Below are positions 26,981 through 36,504 of a DNA stretch of 64,000 nt, in pieces. Under the pieces are notes generated by a model, which ran no database searches, had not been told where the DNA came from, and saw only the letters and a program-made list of their open reading frames with translations. This stretch comes from an uncultured SAR86 cluster bacterium (GTDB lineage: Bacteria > Pseudomonadota > Gammaproteobacteria > Magnimaribacterales > AG-339-G14). The stretch covers positions 372,001 through 436,000 of the forward strand of contig CACMTR010000001.1 in NCBI GenBank assembly GCA_902616715.1. The letters are read 5' to 3'. The position numbers and the translations under genes were made by a program. Each line of letters begins with the position of its first letter. Position 1 is the stretch's first letter.

Positions 26981-27190
26981 TTAGTTCGTAAAATATTTCT
27001 TCTTAGCAATCCTTACTAAAAAATAAAAAGGAGAGATAATTAAAATACATACAAATAATTCTGCCCAAAAACTCATATCAATTCGTGCGCGAATAAATGA
27101 AGCAATGTATACACTTCCGAATCCCATGATTCCATAGATTATAAAAAGAGGTACGTCTATTCTAGATAATATATTTTTTAGAAATTCCAT
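26981..27190 (-). CDS. Small two-helix membrane protein
   Basis: 69 residues with hydrophobic segments at about 14-32 and 40-61 and a basic tail (VRIAKKKYFTN). No family recognised. Co-directional with, and one base from, the rhodanese gene, so it may act as its membrane partner; this rests only on position. Confidence 0.55.
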   Translation of the reverse strand: MEFLKNILSRIDVPLFIIYGIMGFGSVYIASFIRARIDMSFWAELFVCILIISPFYFLVRIAKKKYFTN

Positions 27191-27237
27191 CGGTTAGACT
27201 ATATTATTACAAATATTAATACTTAGGATTCAACAAA

Positions 27238-28008
27238 ATGAATGATTTAGAAGATATTGTTTTTACTTATAAAGAACATACAGCCTATATAAAAATAAAT
27301 AGACCTCCTAATAATTTTTTTGATTCTGATTTAATCCGTCAGATAGCGGATGTGTTGGAGGAAATGGACAAGAAAAAGGATTGTAGATCAATTATTTTAT
27401 TCTCTGAGGGTAAACATTTTTGTGCAGGAGCAGATTTCTCAAGATCAAATTTTAAGAACGAATCTGATGCTTATTCTGCTTTATATGACCAAGCAGTAAG
27501 ATTATTCAGAACTTCTAAGCCAATCATTGCAGTAATACAAGGAGCAGCAGTTGGTGGTGGTCTTGGAGTGGCTCTTGCAGCTGATTTTAGAATTGCATGT
27601 AATGAATCAAGATTTAGTGCTAATTTTTCTAAATTGGGTTTCCACCAAGGGTTTGGAACAACCATTACTCTACCAAGAGTTGTCGGTCACCAATTTGCTA
27701 AAAAAATGCTTTTAACTGCGACGCGCCTTAAAGGAGAAGAAGCGTTTGCCTGTGGTCTTGCAGATTATTTAGTTGATCAAAAAGATCTGATGACTACAGC
27801 AGAAAACCTAGCCAAAGAGATTAATAATTCTGGCCCCTTAGGTGTTCAAGCTATTAGGTTTACTATCAATGAGGGAATAGCAGACGAAATAGCCAAAATT
27901 GTTAAGTGGGAATTATCAGAACAAGACAGACTCAGAGAAACTTCAGATTTCAAAGAAGGTATTAAAGCTTCACTAGAAAGAAGAGAGCCTAATTTTAAAG
28001 GCGATTAA
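27238..28008 (+). CDS. Crotonase-fold protein lacking both classical catalytic glutamates
   Basis: 256 residues. Oxyanion-hole segments HFCAGADFS (about 60-68) and GAAVGGGLG (about 101-109) are present. By comparison with enoyl-CoA hydratase, the PE glutamate is replaced by Phe (NFSKLGF) and the second glutamate by Lys (AKKML). It should still bind acyl-CoA but is more likely an isomerase, hydrolase or lyase than a simple hydratase (inference). The stop overlaps the convergent thioesterase stop by four bases. Confidence 0.82.
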   Translation: MNDLEDIVFTYKEHTAYIKINRPPNNFFDSDLIRQIADVLEEMDKKKDCRSIILFSEGKHFCAGADFSRSNFKNESDAYSALYDQAVRLFRTSKPIIAVIQGAAVGGGLGVALAADFRIACNESRFSANFSKLGFHQGFGTTITLPRVVGHQFAKKMLLTATRLKGEEAFACGLADYLVDQKDLMTTAENLAKEINNSGPLGVQAIRFTINEGIADEIAKIVKWELSEQDRLRETSDFKEGIKASLERREPNFKGD

Positions 28009-28481
28009 TTTTTTATTTTAAGTCTTAATTCAAAGTCTAAAGGGCCCAAAGCTTCATGCTTTTCTTTAAGCTTATTTACACGTTCAAAAGTTTCATCTGG
28101 CATCGGCGCAGATTTTCTTAATTTCATATCAATATGAATTAATAAACACTCAGAAATAGCTGAAAGTTCTTTTTTTTCGTTAAGTAAAATTGAGGCATGG
28201 TGAATGATTTTCCTATTTACATTTACGATTCGATAACATGGATAAATCTTATCGTTTAAAAGATTTTCTTTGACGTAACGAATATTTTCCTCCAACGTGA
28301 AAGTTGAATAAGTTTCCCTAATTGTTTGTTCATCCCAAGAGAACCCAAGATCTTGATAAAGTGATCCAGAGCCCTCGTCGAATATTTTTGAGTAAAAAGC
28401 AACGTTCATGTGACCATTCATATCGCACATATCCTTAGATACAGTAACTATGTTGCCTTTATAGGGGAATTTATTTTCCAT
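28005..28481 (-). CDS. Hot-dog fold acyl-CoA thioesterase
   Basis: 158 residues. The DMCDMNGHMNVAFYSKIFDEG segment near 18-38 matches the 4-hydroxybenzoyl-CoA thioesterase/YbgC/FabM hot-dog family, with the Asp/Asn-Gly-His-Met-Asn helix start. Hydrolyses acyl-CoA to free acid and CoA, chain preference unknown. It is divergent from the photolyase with only 12 bases between start codons, so each promoter lies within the other gene or overlaps. Confidence 0.8.
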   Translation of the reverse strand: MENKFPYKGNIVTVSKDMCDMNGHMNVAFYSKIFDEGSGSLYQDLGFSWDEQTIRETYSTFTLEENIRYVKENLLNDKIYPCYRIVNVNRKIIHHASILLNEKKELSAISECLLIHIDMKLRKSAPMPDETFERVNKLKEKHEALGPLDFELRLKIKN

Positions 28482-28493
28482 ACAATAAAATTT

Positions 28494-29984
28494 ATGGCAG
28501 ATGATAACTTACTTATTATTCTTGGCAACCAATTATTTCCAATTGAAGAAATAAAAAAAACTGGTGTGAAAAAAATCTTTATGAAAGAGGATTTAGGCCT
28601 TTGTACCGATTTTAAGCACCATAAACTAAAAATTTTATTTTTTTTAGGCGCTATGCGTGAATACAAAAAAAATCTTGAAGCCAATGGTTTTAAAGTTTTT
28701 TATTACGATTTGGAATCAAAAGAATTTGATACCCCGTATTTAGAATTACTAAAAAAGATTATTAATGATAAATCCATTAATAGTATTTCTTTTTTTGAAA
28801 TTGAAGATAAAGGTTTTGCAGATGCATTTAATAGATTCGCCTCTTCAAACAAAATTGAAATAAAAGAAATTCCTACTCCAATGTTTTTGTGTAAAAGAAA
28901 TGAATTTAAGAAATTTTTTGAAGAAAAGTCTCTTCGAATGGTTTCTTTCTATCAAATGATGAGAAAAAAATTAGACATACTTATGGAACAAGGAAAACCT
29001 ATTGGGGGAAAATGGTCTTTTGATGATGAAAATAGAAAAAAGCTTCCTAAAGATATAAGTGTTCCTGATCTTCCAAAATTATCTAATTCGTCAGAAATAG
29101 AAACTTTAAAAAAACAAATATCTACTAAATTTAATTCGCATTATGGTGAACTTGAGAATGTATGGTTTCCTTTGACAAGAGAAGATTCTTTAAAATGGTT
29201 TGATAATTTTCTTATGAATCGCTTGCATAATTTCGGAACCTACGAAGATGCACTGCATTCGGATCATAATTTTGTCTTTCATAGCGCTTTGAGCCCTCTT
29301 CTTAATATTGGCCTTCTAACTCCAAAGGAGATAATTGATAAATCAATTTCATTCTCAGCTAAAAATAGCGTTCCTTTGAACTCAATTGAAGGTTTTATTA
29401 GACAAATAATTGGTTGGAGAGAGTTCATAAGAGGAACCTATCATCTCAAAGGAGAAGAAGAATCAAAGTCTAACTTTTTCAAACATACTAATAAGCTTAC
29501 AGAAGAATGGTACACAGGCGAAACTGGTATCCCTCCTTTAGATGATGCCATTAAGAATTGTTTAAAATTTGGTTTTACGCATCATATTCCAAGACTGATG
29601 ATAATTAGCAATCTAATGACTTTAGCTAGAATTGATCCGAAAGAAATTTATCATTGGTTTATGGAAATGTTTATTGATTCATCTGAGTGGGTCATGACTC
29701 CAAATGTATTTGGAATGGGTACTTTTGCAGATGGTGGAATATTTGCCACTAAACCTTATTCGTGTGGTTCGAATTATCTTTTAAAAATGAGTAACTATAA
29801 AAAAGGTGAATGGTGCGAGGTTGTAGATGGTCTTTATTGGAAATTTATGAACGATAATTTAGATTTTTTCAGATCAAATCCAAGACTATCTATTATTCCG
29901 AGAGCTTTGGATAAAATGGATAATGAAAGAAAAAAGAATATTTTTTTCAAAGCAGATTCATTTATGAATACATTTACTAAATGA
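28494..29984 (+). CDS. PhrB/CryB-like photolyase-cryptochrome without the Fe-S cysteines
   Basis: 496 residues from MADDNLL, chosen over an upstream in-frame start because the family begins with this strand ([11 protein letters not shown]). Conserved blocks of prokaryotic (6-4) photolyases are present: [15 protein letters not shown] near 300-314, THHIPRLMI near 362-370, and [17 protein letters not shown] near 399-415. It would repair (6-4) photoproducts or sense light using FAD. The expected CxxC after MSNY (residues 432-435) is absent, leaving a single Cys441, and the first cluster cysteine position is Pro. A 4Fe-4S cluster is therefore unlikely. Confidence 0.85.
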   Translation: MADDNLLIILGNQLFPIEEIKKTGVKKIFMKEDLGLCTDFKHHKLKILFFLGAMREYKKNLEANGFKVFYYDLESKEFDTPYLELLKKIINDKSINSISFFEIEDKGFADAFNRFASSNKIEIKEIPTPMFLCKRNEFKKFFEEKSLRMVSFYQMMRKKLDILMEQGKPIGGKWSFDDENRKKLPKDISVPDLPKLSNSSEIETLKKQISTKFNSHYGELENVWFPLTREDSLKWFDNFLMNRLHNFGTYEDALHSDHNFVFHSALSPLLNIGLLTPKEIIDKSISFSAKNSVPLNSIEGFIRQIIGWREFIRGTYHLKGEEESKSNFFKHTNKLTEEWYTGETGIPPLDDAIKNCLKFGFTHHIPRLMIISNLMTLARIDPKEIYHWFMEMFIDSSEWVMTPNVFGMGTFADGGIFATKPYSCGSNYLLKMSNYKKGEWCEVVDGLYWKFMNDNLDFFRSNPRLSIIPRALDKMDNERKKNIFFKADSFMNTFTK

Positions 29985-30112
29985 AAAAAAATTTAGAAAA
30001 AATTTGTCCGGTTTGTGAAAAACCTTTCTCATGGAGAAAAAAATGGGAAAAAAATTGGGAAGAAGTTAAATACTGTAGTGAAAGATGTAGAAGAAATAAA
30101 TCTAAGAAATAG
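29981..30112 (+). CDS. DUF2256 zinc-ribbon-like small protein
   Basis: 43 residues. The sequence matches DUF2256: [15 protein letters not shown], then [10 protein letters not shown], giving a CxxC...CxxxC pair (Cys9, 12, 32, 36) suited to bind one zinc. The ATG overlaps the photolyase TGA (ATGA), so it is translationally coupled. DUF2256 genes are often next to this photolyase family; a role in DNA repair is inferred only. Its 3' end overlaps the convergent oxidoreductase by 11 bases. Confidence 0.9.
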   Translation: MKKNLEKICPVCEKPFSWRKKWEKNWEEVKYCSERCRRNKSKK

Positions 30113-31109
30113 AAACTACAACTTTTCCAATTAATTTTCTATCTTTCAAGTACTCCAACGCTTTTAAAGAATCTTTAAATTCAAAAATTTTACAAACATG
30201 TGGTTTCAGCTTTCCTTCGTTAGCTAAAGAGTTAATAATTTCTATATTTTCTGTTCCAAGCTCAGGATTACGTCTTCCAAATTCTCCTGCTCTAACGCCT
30301 ATAACAGAAAAACCTTTGATAAGTGGGTAATTGACGGGGAGATTAGAAATTCTTCCCGCTGAAAAACCTATTACAAGAATTCTACCGCCCCAGTTAATGC
30401 AACGAATGGATTCATCAAAAACATCTCCACCTACAGGATCATAAATAATATCGGCACCCTTTCCATCAGTTAGATCTTTCACTTCTTCTCTAAAAGAAGT
30501 TTTTTCGTTCTTTATTGTATTTATTACATGGTCTGCACCCCAAGATTTTACGACTTTTAATTTTTCATCAGATGTACCGGTTGCTATAACTTTGGCCCCA
30601 TATAGCTTTCCTAATTCTACTGCGGCCATACCTACTCCGCCAGATGCTCCATGTACTAGTAAAGTTTCTCCATCTTTTAGATTGCCTCTTCTAATTAAAC
30701 CAACATACGCAGTCAAATATACTGTTTTAAAGGCGGCAGCTTCCGCAAAAGTATATTTTGCTGGTTTAAGGGAAACCATGCTTGATGGAAGTACAATCTC
30801 TTTTGCAATTGCTCCATGGCCCCAACTACCAAACATCACTTCGTCACCATTTTTTAAAGACTTAACATTTTTTCCAATTTCTGAAATAACGCCGGATCCT
30901 TCCATGCCCAATGCAAATGGAAGCTCAGGTTTATTTTGATACTTACCCTGAGTCATTAATAAATCAGGAAAATTTAATGATGCAGCTTTTATGGAAATTT
31001 TTACTGAATCATCTTGTAATGAATGAACAGGAAGATCTTTAAAGGAAAGACCGGACAGATCATCTGAAAGACTTGAACAAACAAATCCTTCAGTCTGACC
31101 TTCGCCCAT
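30102..31109 (-). CDS. Quinone oxidoreductase-like MDR enzyme (NADPH)
   Basis: 335 residues, zinc-free medium-chain dehydrogenase family. [25 protein letters not shown] near 154-178 is the NADPH Rossmann motif; the structural and catalytic zinc cysteines are missing. The [13 protein letters not shown] region matches the quinone reductase/enoyl reductase group often beside acyl-CoA dehydrogenases. Reduces quinones or alpha,beta-unsaturated acyl or carbonyl compounds. The next upstream gene, an acyl-CoA dehydrogenase, is on the same strand with a 19-base gap. Confidence 0.85.
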   Translation of the reverse strand: MGEGQTEGFVCSSLSDDLSGLSFKDLPVHSLQDDSVKISIKAASLNFPDLLMTQGKYQNKPELPFALGMEGSGVISEIGKNVKSLKNGDEVMFGSWGHGAIAKEIVLPSSMVSLKPAKYTFAEAAAFKTVYLTAYVGLIRRGNLKDGETLLVHGASGGVGMAAVELGKLYGAKVIATGTSDEKLKVVKSWGADHVINTIKNEKTSFREEVKDLTDGKGADIIYDPVGGDVFDESIRCINWGGRILVIGFSAGRISNLPVNYPLIKGFSVIGVRAGEFGRRNPELGTENIEIINSLANEGKLKPHVCKIFEFKDSLKALEYLKDRKLIGKVVVSIS

Positions 31110-31128
31110 ATTTCAGGAAAACTAGGAG

Positions 31129-32391
31129 TTAACCTTGAGCTGATTTAGATTTAATATCTTCTACGTTGGCTTGAGCTGCTTGATGTTTGCTTAGCTCGAT
31201 TCTTGCAACGGTTCTTCTATGAACTTCGTCTGGACCATCTGCTAATCTCAAAGTTCGCATTCCAGCGTACATTCTAGCTAAAGGAGTGTCTTGTGAGACT
31301 CCTCCGCCTCCATGTATTTGAATAGCTTTATCAATTACTGACAGAGCCATTTTTGGAACAGCGACTTTAATTTGAGCAATATCAGACTTTGCAATTTTAT
31401 TTCCTAACTTGTCCATTCGATCTGCAGCTCTGTAAGTTAATAACCTGCACATCTCGATTTCCATTCTGCAGTCAGCTATAACATCATAATTTCCACCTAG
31501 TTCCGCAAGTTGTTTTCCGAAAGCAACTCTGTCTAAAGATCTTTTACAAAGTAAATCTAAAGCTCTTTCAGCAACACCAATAGTTCTCATACAATGATGA
31601 ATTCTTCCTGGACCTAATCTACCCTGAGCTATTTCAAATCCTCTTCCTTCACCAAGGATCATATTTGATTTTGGAACTCGTACATCTGTAAATTTCATGT
31701 GGGCATGACCATGCGGTGCATCATCATTCCCAAATACTGTCATCATTCTTAAGATTTCTACCCCAGGAGTATCCATGGGAACTAAAATCTGAGATTGCCT
31801 TTGATGTTTTGGATTATCAGGATTAGAAACTCCCATAAAAATAATAATTTTACATCTTGGATCTCCAGCGCCTGAGGTCCACCACTTTTCTCCGTTTATT
31901 ACGTATTCATCGCCATCTTCGACTATAGAGCTACAAATATTAGTTGCGTCTGAAGAAGCAACATTTGGTTCGGTCATTCCAAAAGCGGACCTAATTTCAC
32001 CAGCAAGCAAAGGTTCTAACCATTCCTTTTTTTGCTCATCAGATCCATATTTGTCTAGAACCTCCATGTTTCCCGTATCGGGAGCTGAACAATTAAATAC
32101 TTCTGAAGCAATCCCTACAGTTCCCATTAACTCAGATAATGGAGCATATTCTAAGTTTGTTAATCCATAACCATATTCCGATTCAGGAAGAAATAGATTC
32201 CACAGTCCAGCAGCTTTGGCTTTATCTTTCAATTCATCTAATATTGCTGGCTGCTGCCAAGGGTTTCCTGCAGCACGAAGGGCTTCATGCTGTTCATGAT
32301 AAATTTTTTCCCCTTCATAAAGATGGTCATCCATAAATTGTTGGATTTTTCCTAATAATTCTTTTGTTTTATTTGAATGATCAAAATTCAT
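31129..32391 (-). CDS. Acyl-CoA dehydrogenase (ACAD11-like)
   Basis: 420 residues from MNFDHSNK, which has an AAAGGAGA ribosome site eight bases upstream; an in-frame ATG 39 bases earlier lacks one. FMN/FAD-binding [12 protein letters not shown] near 150-161 and [12 protein letters not shown] near 180-191. The catalytic base is in [11 protein letters not shown] near the C-terminus. Length and motifs match the ACAD10/11-type enzymes that oxidise long-chain, branched or hydroxylated acyl-CoA, passing electrons to ETF. Confidence 0.9.
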   Translation of the reverse strand: MNFDHSNKTKELLGKIQQFMDDHLYEGEKIYHEQHEALRAAGNPWQQPAILDELKDKAKAAGLWNLFLPESEYGYGLTNLEYAPLSELMGTVGIASEVFNCSAPDTGNMEVLDKYGSDEQKKEWLEPLLAGEIRSAFGMTEPNVASSDATNICSSIVEDGDEYVINGEKWWTSGAGDPRCKIIIFMGVSNPDNPKHQRQSQILVPMDTPGVEILRMMTVFGNDDAPHGHAHMKFTDVRVPKSNMILGEGRGFEIAQGRLGPGRIHHCMRTIGVAERALDLLCKRSLDRVAFGKQLAELGGNYDVIADCRMEIEMCRLLTYRAADRMDKLGNKIAKSDIAQIKVAVPKMALSVIDKAIQIHGGGGVSQDTPLARMYAGMRTLRLADGPDEVHRRTVARIELSKHQAAQANVEDIKSKSAQG

Positions 32392-32476
32392 AATATATTT
32401 CTCCTTTAAAACAGTAGAAATTTTACACATTTCCTAAAAAATTAGTAATATTTATTCAGTTATATCACCATACTGA

Positions 32477-33280
32477 ATGATTAGTTCAATAGACAGAATT
32501 ACTGTAGCTGCAATAGATTTGTTAAGTGCTAAAAAAACATTTGATTGTTTTTTCAATACATCTCCAAGTTATGAAGTTATCGAAGAGAACCTTGGATATA
32601 AAAGTTTAATTTATAATTTCGAAAATATTCAATTTGAATTACTTTCAACTTTGGATACAAAAAGTAACAACGAATTAGAAAATTTCTTTAATAAAAATAA
32701 CATTGGTGGGTTGTATGGTTTTTCTCTCAGAGCAGAAAATAAAGAGTTTTTAGATAAAGCATTAATATCCCCTCCTATTAATGTAAAAGAAAGTATAGGA
32801 AATGAATCACTGAACTTTATTTCAGGAAATTTAAATCAGTCGGAAAACTTTAAATTATCTTTAAATTATTATGATGCTCCTTTAAGTAGGTCAAAAAATA
32901 TCTCTGATTTATTTGCTTTAGACCACTTAGTAGTCACAACTAATGATGGAGATAAAATTGTAAATCTTTATAAAGAAAAACTTGGAGTAAGACTAGCATT
33001 AGACCAGTTGGTAGAGGAATGGGGAGGAAGAATGCTTTTCTTTAGAACAGGTCATTCAACAATAGAAGTCATTGATAACAAAGCTCCTGGTGAAGATGTG
33101 TTCTGGGGTCTAGCTTGGAAAACAAAAGATATTGAAAGTACATGTGAAAGACTTTCTCAAAATAACATAAACGTAAGTGAGGTAAGAAAGGGAAGAAAAA
33201 AAGATACCTTAGTTGCAACAGTTAAATTTGATGAAATAAAAATCCCCACTCTTCTGGTAGAACATTTAAACAGAGCTTAA
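32477..33280 (+). CDS. VOC-superfamily protein (two glyoxalase-like modules)
   Basis: 267 residues. Module 1 (about 1-130) begins SSIDRITVAAIDL; module 2 (about 148-262) begins FALDHLVVTTND and has GRMLFFRTGHSTIEVI and WGLAWKTKDIE. The pattern matches glyoxalase/bleomycin-resistance or extradiol-dioxygenase-like VOC proteins. Metal ligands His152 and Glu near 203 are plausible in module 2 only. Substrate not identifiable; the divergent acyl-CoA dehydrogenase suggests CoA-ester or ketone metabolism. Confidence 0.72.
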   Translation: MISSIDRITVAAIDLLSAKKTFDCFFNTSPSYEVIEENLGYKSLIYNFENIQFELLSTLDTKSNNELENFFNKNNIGGLYGFSLRAENKEFLDKALISPPINVKESIGNESLNFISGNLNQSENFKLSLNYYDAPLSRSKNISDLFALDHLVVTTNDGDKIVNLYKEKLGVRLALDQLVEEWGGRMLFFRTGHSTIEVIDNKAPGEDVFWGLAWKTKDIESTCERLSQNNINVSEVRKGRKKDTLVATVKFDEIKIPTLLVEHLNRA

Positions 33281-33284
33281 ATTT

Positions 33285-33369
33285 TGGTGCGGATAGAGGG
33301 AGTCGAACCCCCACACCTTTCGGCACTGGTACCTAAAACCAGCGTGTCTACCAATTCCACCATATCCGC
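33285..33369 (-). tRNA. tRNA-Leu (anticodon UAG)
   Basis: 85 bases including an encoded CCA end. Acceptor GCGGATA pairs with TATCCGC; the anticodon stem CTGGT/ACCAG encloses TTTAGGT, giving UAG. The long variable arm (GTGCCGAAAGGTGT) and GGTTCGAGTCC T-loop are typical of class II tRNA-Leu. Confidence 0.95.
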
Positions 33370-33395
33370 TATAGAAGGAAAGATAAATTAATCTA

Positions 33396-34028
33396 TTATG
33401 GTTCTTGATTCAAGTTTGATGAATTCAATTGTCGATCAATTTCTAATAGTCTTTGATTGATTTGTAATCTGTATGCATCTATGGCGTTAATCGCTTCATT
33501 TAAATTGTTAAATTTTTGATCATAAATTCCGGCATTTAATTCTAATGAAGACAATTTGGCAATTCTTCCTTGCAGTTCAAACATTGATTCATTTAATTTT
33601 TCGAGTTTACCAGTAATTAATTCAAAATCTTTTAAATTAGAATTTGTGACCTCTGTTATTTCATTTACTTGATTTTCTAATAGTGCAATATTTTTTTTAT
33701 TTCTTTTATTACTCAAATCCCAAAGTTTTCTGACCTCTGAATTTAATAATTTTATATCCTGTAAAATACTCCCTACCCTTTCTTCTGCAAAATTGGATTG
33801 AGACTGAAAAGACTCTTCGATATCAATTAGCCTGGAGTTAATTTGGTTAAGATTGTTTTGCTGAAGACTCAATCCATTATAAAACCAATAAAAGAAAAAA
33901 ACAGAAAACCCCAAAAGTACAAATGGAATAACTAAGGATCTTGGTGGAACTTGCGACGAGGCAAAAATTTTTCTTGTAGAGAGGCCCCTATCTGATAACT
34001 TATTTGCTTTTAATTTGTCTTGATTCAT
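33396..34028 (-). CDS. Single-pass membrane coiled-coil protein
   Basis: 210 residues. A basic cytoplasmic N-terminus of about 32 residues, one transmembrane helix at about 33-52 (SLVIPFVLLGFSVFFFYWFY), then a long helical/coiled-coil periplasmic part with heptad-like spacing (NQINSRLIDIEESF, LENQVNEITEV, ITGKLEKLNESM). No catalytic family visible. The layout resembles envelope-spanning scaffolds or division-associated proteins, but this is only a topological comparison. Confidence 0.65.
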   Translation of the reverse strand: MNQDKLKANKLSDRGLSTRKIFASSQVPPRSLVIPFVLLGFSVFFFYWFYNGLSLQQNNLNQINSRLIDIEESFQSQSNFAEERVGSILQDIKLLNSEVRKLWDLSNKRNKKNIALLENQVNEITEVTNSNLKDFELITGKLEKLNESMFELQGRIAKLSSLELNAGIYDQKFNNLNEAINAIDAYRLQINQRLLEIDRQLNSSNLNQEP

Positions 34029-34071
34029 TGTAGATTTATTTTATAGAAATAACATTTCAAAGGGAGAAAAA

Positions 34072-35181
34072 ATGAATTTTGAGTTTTCAGACGAACAAAT
34101 AGCTATGAAAGATGAAGTTCGTAAGCTTCTTGATAAAGAAAATTCTTTAAAGAGAAACAGAACCATTCTAGAAGGTGAAGAGAAATTTGATAAAGACCTA
34201 TGGAACTCTTTAGTTTCAATGGGACTAACAGCTGTAACAATTCCTGAAGAATTTGGTGGAATTGGAATGGGCTATCTTGAATTATGTGTAATTGCAGAAG
34301 AATTAGGTAGAGCAATTGCGCCTGTGCCATATTCTTCAAGTGTATATTTAGCTACGACTGCAATATTGAACTGCGCAAGTGATGAGATTAAAAAAGAATT
34401 TTTACCTAAACTTGCTTCTGGAGAAATTATTGGAACTTTTGCGCATGCTGAATCCTCAGGATTTCCTCTAGAAAAAAGTATCAATTGTAATTTTGCATCA
34501 GGGAAAATTTCAGGAACAAAAGCAGCTGTTCCAGATGCTGATATAGCAGATTTTGCAATTGTGTCTGCTAAGAGTTCTTCTGGAGTAGGCCTTTACTTAG
34601 TTGATTTAAAAGATCCAAACATAGAAATTACTTCGCTTGATACTTTCGACCCTTCTAGATCTCACGCAAACATTGACATTAAAGATGCTTCTGCAAAAGA
34701 GCTTATTAGTGACGGATGGTTAGAAATTGAAAAAATTCTAGATCAGTCTGCTGTTTTATTCTCCTTTGAACAAATTGGTGGTGCTGAGGCTGCAATGAAT
34801 ATGGCAAAAGATTATGCTCAAGGAAGATATGCTTTTGGAAGATCCATCGCATCATTTCAAGCTATAAAACATAAGATTGCAGATATGTATATTTCACTTC
34901 AATTGGCAAGATCTAACTGCTATTTCGGAGCTTGGGCGCTTTCAAATGAAGCCTCAGAACTTCCAACAGCAGCTGCGACGGCTAGAGTAAGCGCAACTAA
35001 AGCTTTTTATGAATGTTCTAAGGAAAATATACAAACACATGGAGGCATGGGCGCAACTTGGGAATTTGATTGTCATTTGTTTTACCGCAGATCAAGGCTT
35101 TTAGCTAGTAACATAGGAAGTCAAGGCGTGTGGAAAGAAAAGCTTATTTCTTCAATAGAAAAAAGTAATTTACAGATATAA
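34072..35181 (+). CDS. Acyl-CoA dehydrogenase, shorter partner of a pair
   Basis: 369 residues. N-terminal helical domain (FSDEQIAMKDEVRKLLDKE), IPEEFGGIGMGYLE near 57-70, and QTHGGMGATWEFDCHLFYRRSRLL in the C-terminal domain. The usual GTxEI glutamate region is missing at the C-terminus. Such short subunits pair with a longer partner in heteromeric acyl-CoA dehydrogenases of sterol and branched side-chain degradation. The 418-residue homologue follows after 66 bases, supporting this view. Confidence 0.85.
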   Translation: MNFEFSDEQIAMKDEVRKLLDKENSLKRNRTILEGEEKFDKDLWNSLVSMGLTAVTIPEEFGGIGMGYLELCVIAEELGRAIAPVPYSSSVYLATTAILNCASDEIKKEFLPKLASGEIIGTFAHAESSGFPLEKSINCNFASGKISGTKAAVPDADIADFAIVSAKSSSGVGLYLVDLKDPNIEITSLDTFDPSRSHANIDIKDASAKELISDGWLEIEKILDQSAVLFSFEQIGGAEAAMNMAKDYAQGRYAFGRSIASFQAIKHKIADMYISLQLARSNCYFGAWALSNEASELPTAAATARVSATKAFYECSKENIQTHGGMGATWEFDCHLFYRRSRLLASNIGSQGVWKEKLISSIEKSNLQI

Positions 35182-35247
35182 TGATCAGTTATAGAGCTAG
35201 TAATTTAAGTAAAAAATTGATTAACTTAATAATAAAAAGAGGAAATT

Positions 35248-36504
35248 ATGGATTTTAACGATACTCCCGAAGAAGCTAAGTTTAGAAAAGAAGCTTCAGA
35301 TTGGTTGAAACAAAACTTTGAAAAATTTGAAAGTGAGAAATTATCATCTGAAAAAAGTGCTAAATCATCAGCTGAGCCAAGTAAAACCGCTCAAGATGAA
35401 AGCAAAGCTCTTGAATTAGCTAAAAAGTGGCAAACTATTAAATACGATGCAGGTTGGGCTTGTTTACATTGGCCAAAAGACTATGGCGGTCGAGATGCTA
35501 CTCCTATCGAGAGAGTAATATGGGCACAAGAAGAATCTAAATTCTCTATACCTGGCGGTTTCTTTGAAATTGGTCAAGGGATGGCTGGTCCCGTCATGAT
35601 GATGTATGCGACTGAGGAGCAGAAGAAAGAGCATCTGCCTCCTATGGCTAAAGGGGAAAAAATTTGGTGTCAACTTTTCAGTGAGCCTGGAGCTGGTTCA
35701 GATCTTGCTGGTATCAAAACTAAGGCTGAGTTAGACGGTGATACATGGACTATTAATGGTCAAAAAGTGTGGACCTCAGGCGCACACTATTCTGATTGGG
35801 GAATATTGGTTACAAGAAGCGACTTCGATGCTCCAAAACATAAAGGATTGACTTACTTCTTTCTAGACATGAAATCACCTGGAATAGAAATTCGTCCAAT
35901 TAAACAGATCAATGGAGGAGCTAACTTCAACGAAGTTTATTTCACAGATGTGAAAATTCCTGATTCTCAAAGATTAGGAGATGTAGGTGATGGCTGGAGA
36001 GTAGCTTTAACAACCCTTATGAATGAACGTCTAGCTGTAGGAGATGCTTCCGGAGTAGACTTTAAAGAAATTTTCGAGCTTGCCAAAGAAAATGACTTCT
36101 ATGGAGAGCCAGCTGTTAAAAACTCTGCTGTTAGAGAGAAACTAGCTGATTGGTATTGTGAATACTCAGGTCTTAAAAATACAAAAATGAGAAGAATTTC
36201 TGCTCTTTCGAAAGGTGATACTCCAGGACCAGAAGCGTCTATTACTAAAATTGTTAGTGCAAATAAATTACAAGATATTGCTAATTTTGGGATGGATATT
36301 TTGGACCAAGCAGGTATTAATAGTGAAGGAAACTTAAAATATCATGGAAGCTTACTTGGAGCGCCTCTTATTAGAATAGCTGGTGGTACTGATGAAATTC
36401 TTAGAAATATAATTGCTGAACAAGTTCTAGGAATGCCTCAAGACGTTAGATTGGATAAGAATGTTCCATTTAATGAAATTCCTACAGGCGAAAAATCTAA
36501 TTAA
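35248..36504 (+). CDS. Acyl-CoA dehydrogenase, longer partner of a pair
   Basis: 418 residues. Contains a distinctive low-complexity Ser/Lys/Glu insert at about 30-50 (EKLSSEKSAKSSAEPSK), then HWPKDYGG near 70-77, LFSEPGAGSDLAGIKT near 146-161, WTSGAHYSDW near 181-190, and the catalytic-end motif GGTDEILRNIIAEQVLG near 382-398. FAD- and ETF-dependent. The features match FadE-like enzymes that act on bulky or branched acyl-CoA. Its end overlaps the convergent lytic transglycosylase by eight bases. Confidence 0.88.
   Translation: MDFNDTPEEAKFRKEASDWLKQNFEKFESEKLSSEKSAKSSAEPSKTAQDESKALELAKKWQTIKYDAGWACLHWPKDYGGRDATPIERVIWAQEESKFSIPGGFFEIGQGMAGPVMMMYATEEQKKEHLPPMAKGEKIWCQLFSEPGAGSDLAGIKTKAELDGDTWTINGQKVWTSGAHYSDWGILVTRSDFDAPKHKGLTYFFLDMKSPGIEIRPIKQINGGANFNEVYFTDVKIPDSQRLGDVGDGWRVALTTLMNERLAVGDASGVDFKEIFELAKENDFYGEPAVKNSAVREKLADWYCEYSGLKNTKMRRISALSKGDTPGPEASITKIVSANKLQDIANFGMDILDQAGINSEGNLKYHGSLLGAPLIRIAGGTDEILRNIIAEQVLGMPQDVRLDKNVPFNEIPTGEKSN

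Noticed and set aside
28410..28493. N-terminal extension of the photolyase
   Set aside because: These codons lie over the divergent thioesterase start and do not match the family, which begins at the LLIILGNQL strand.
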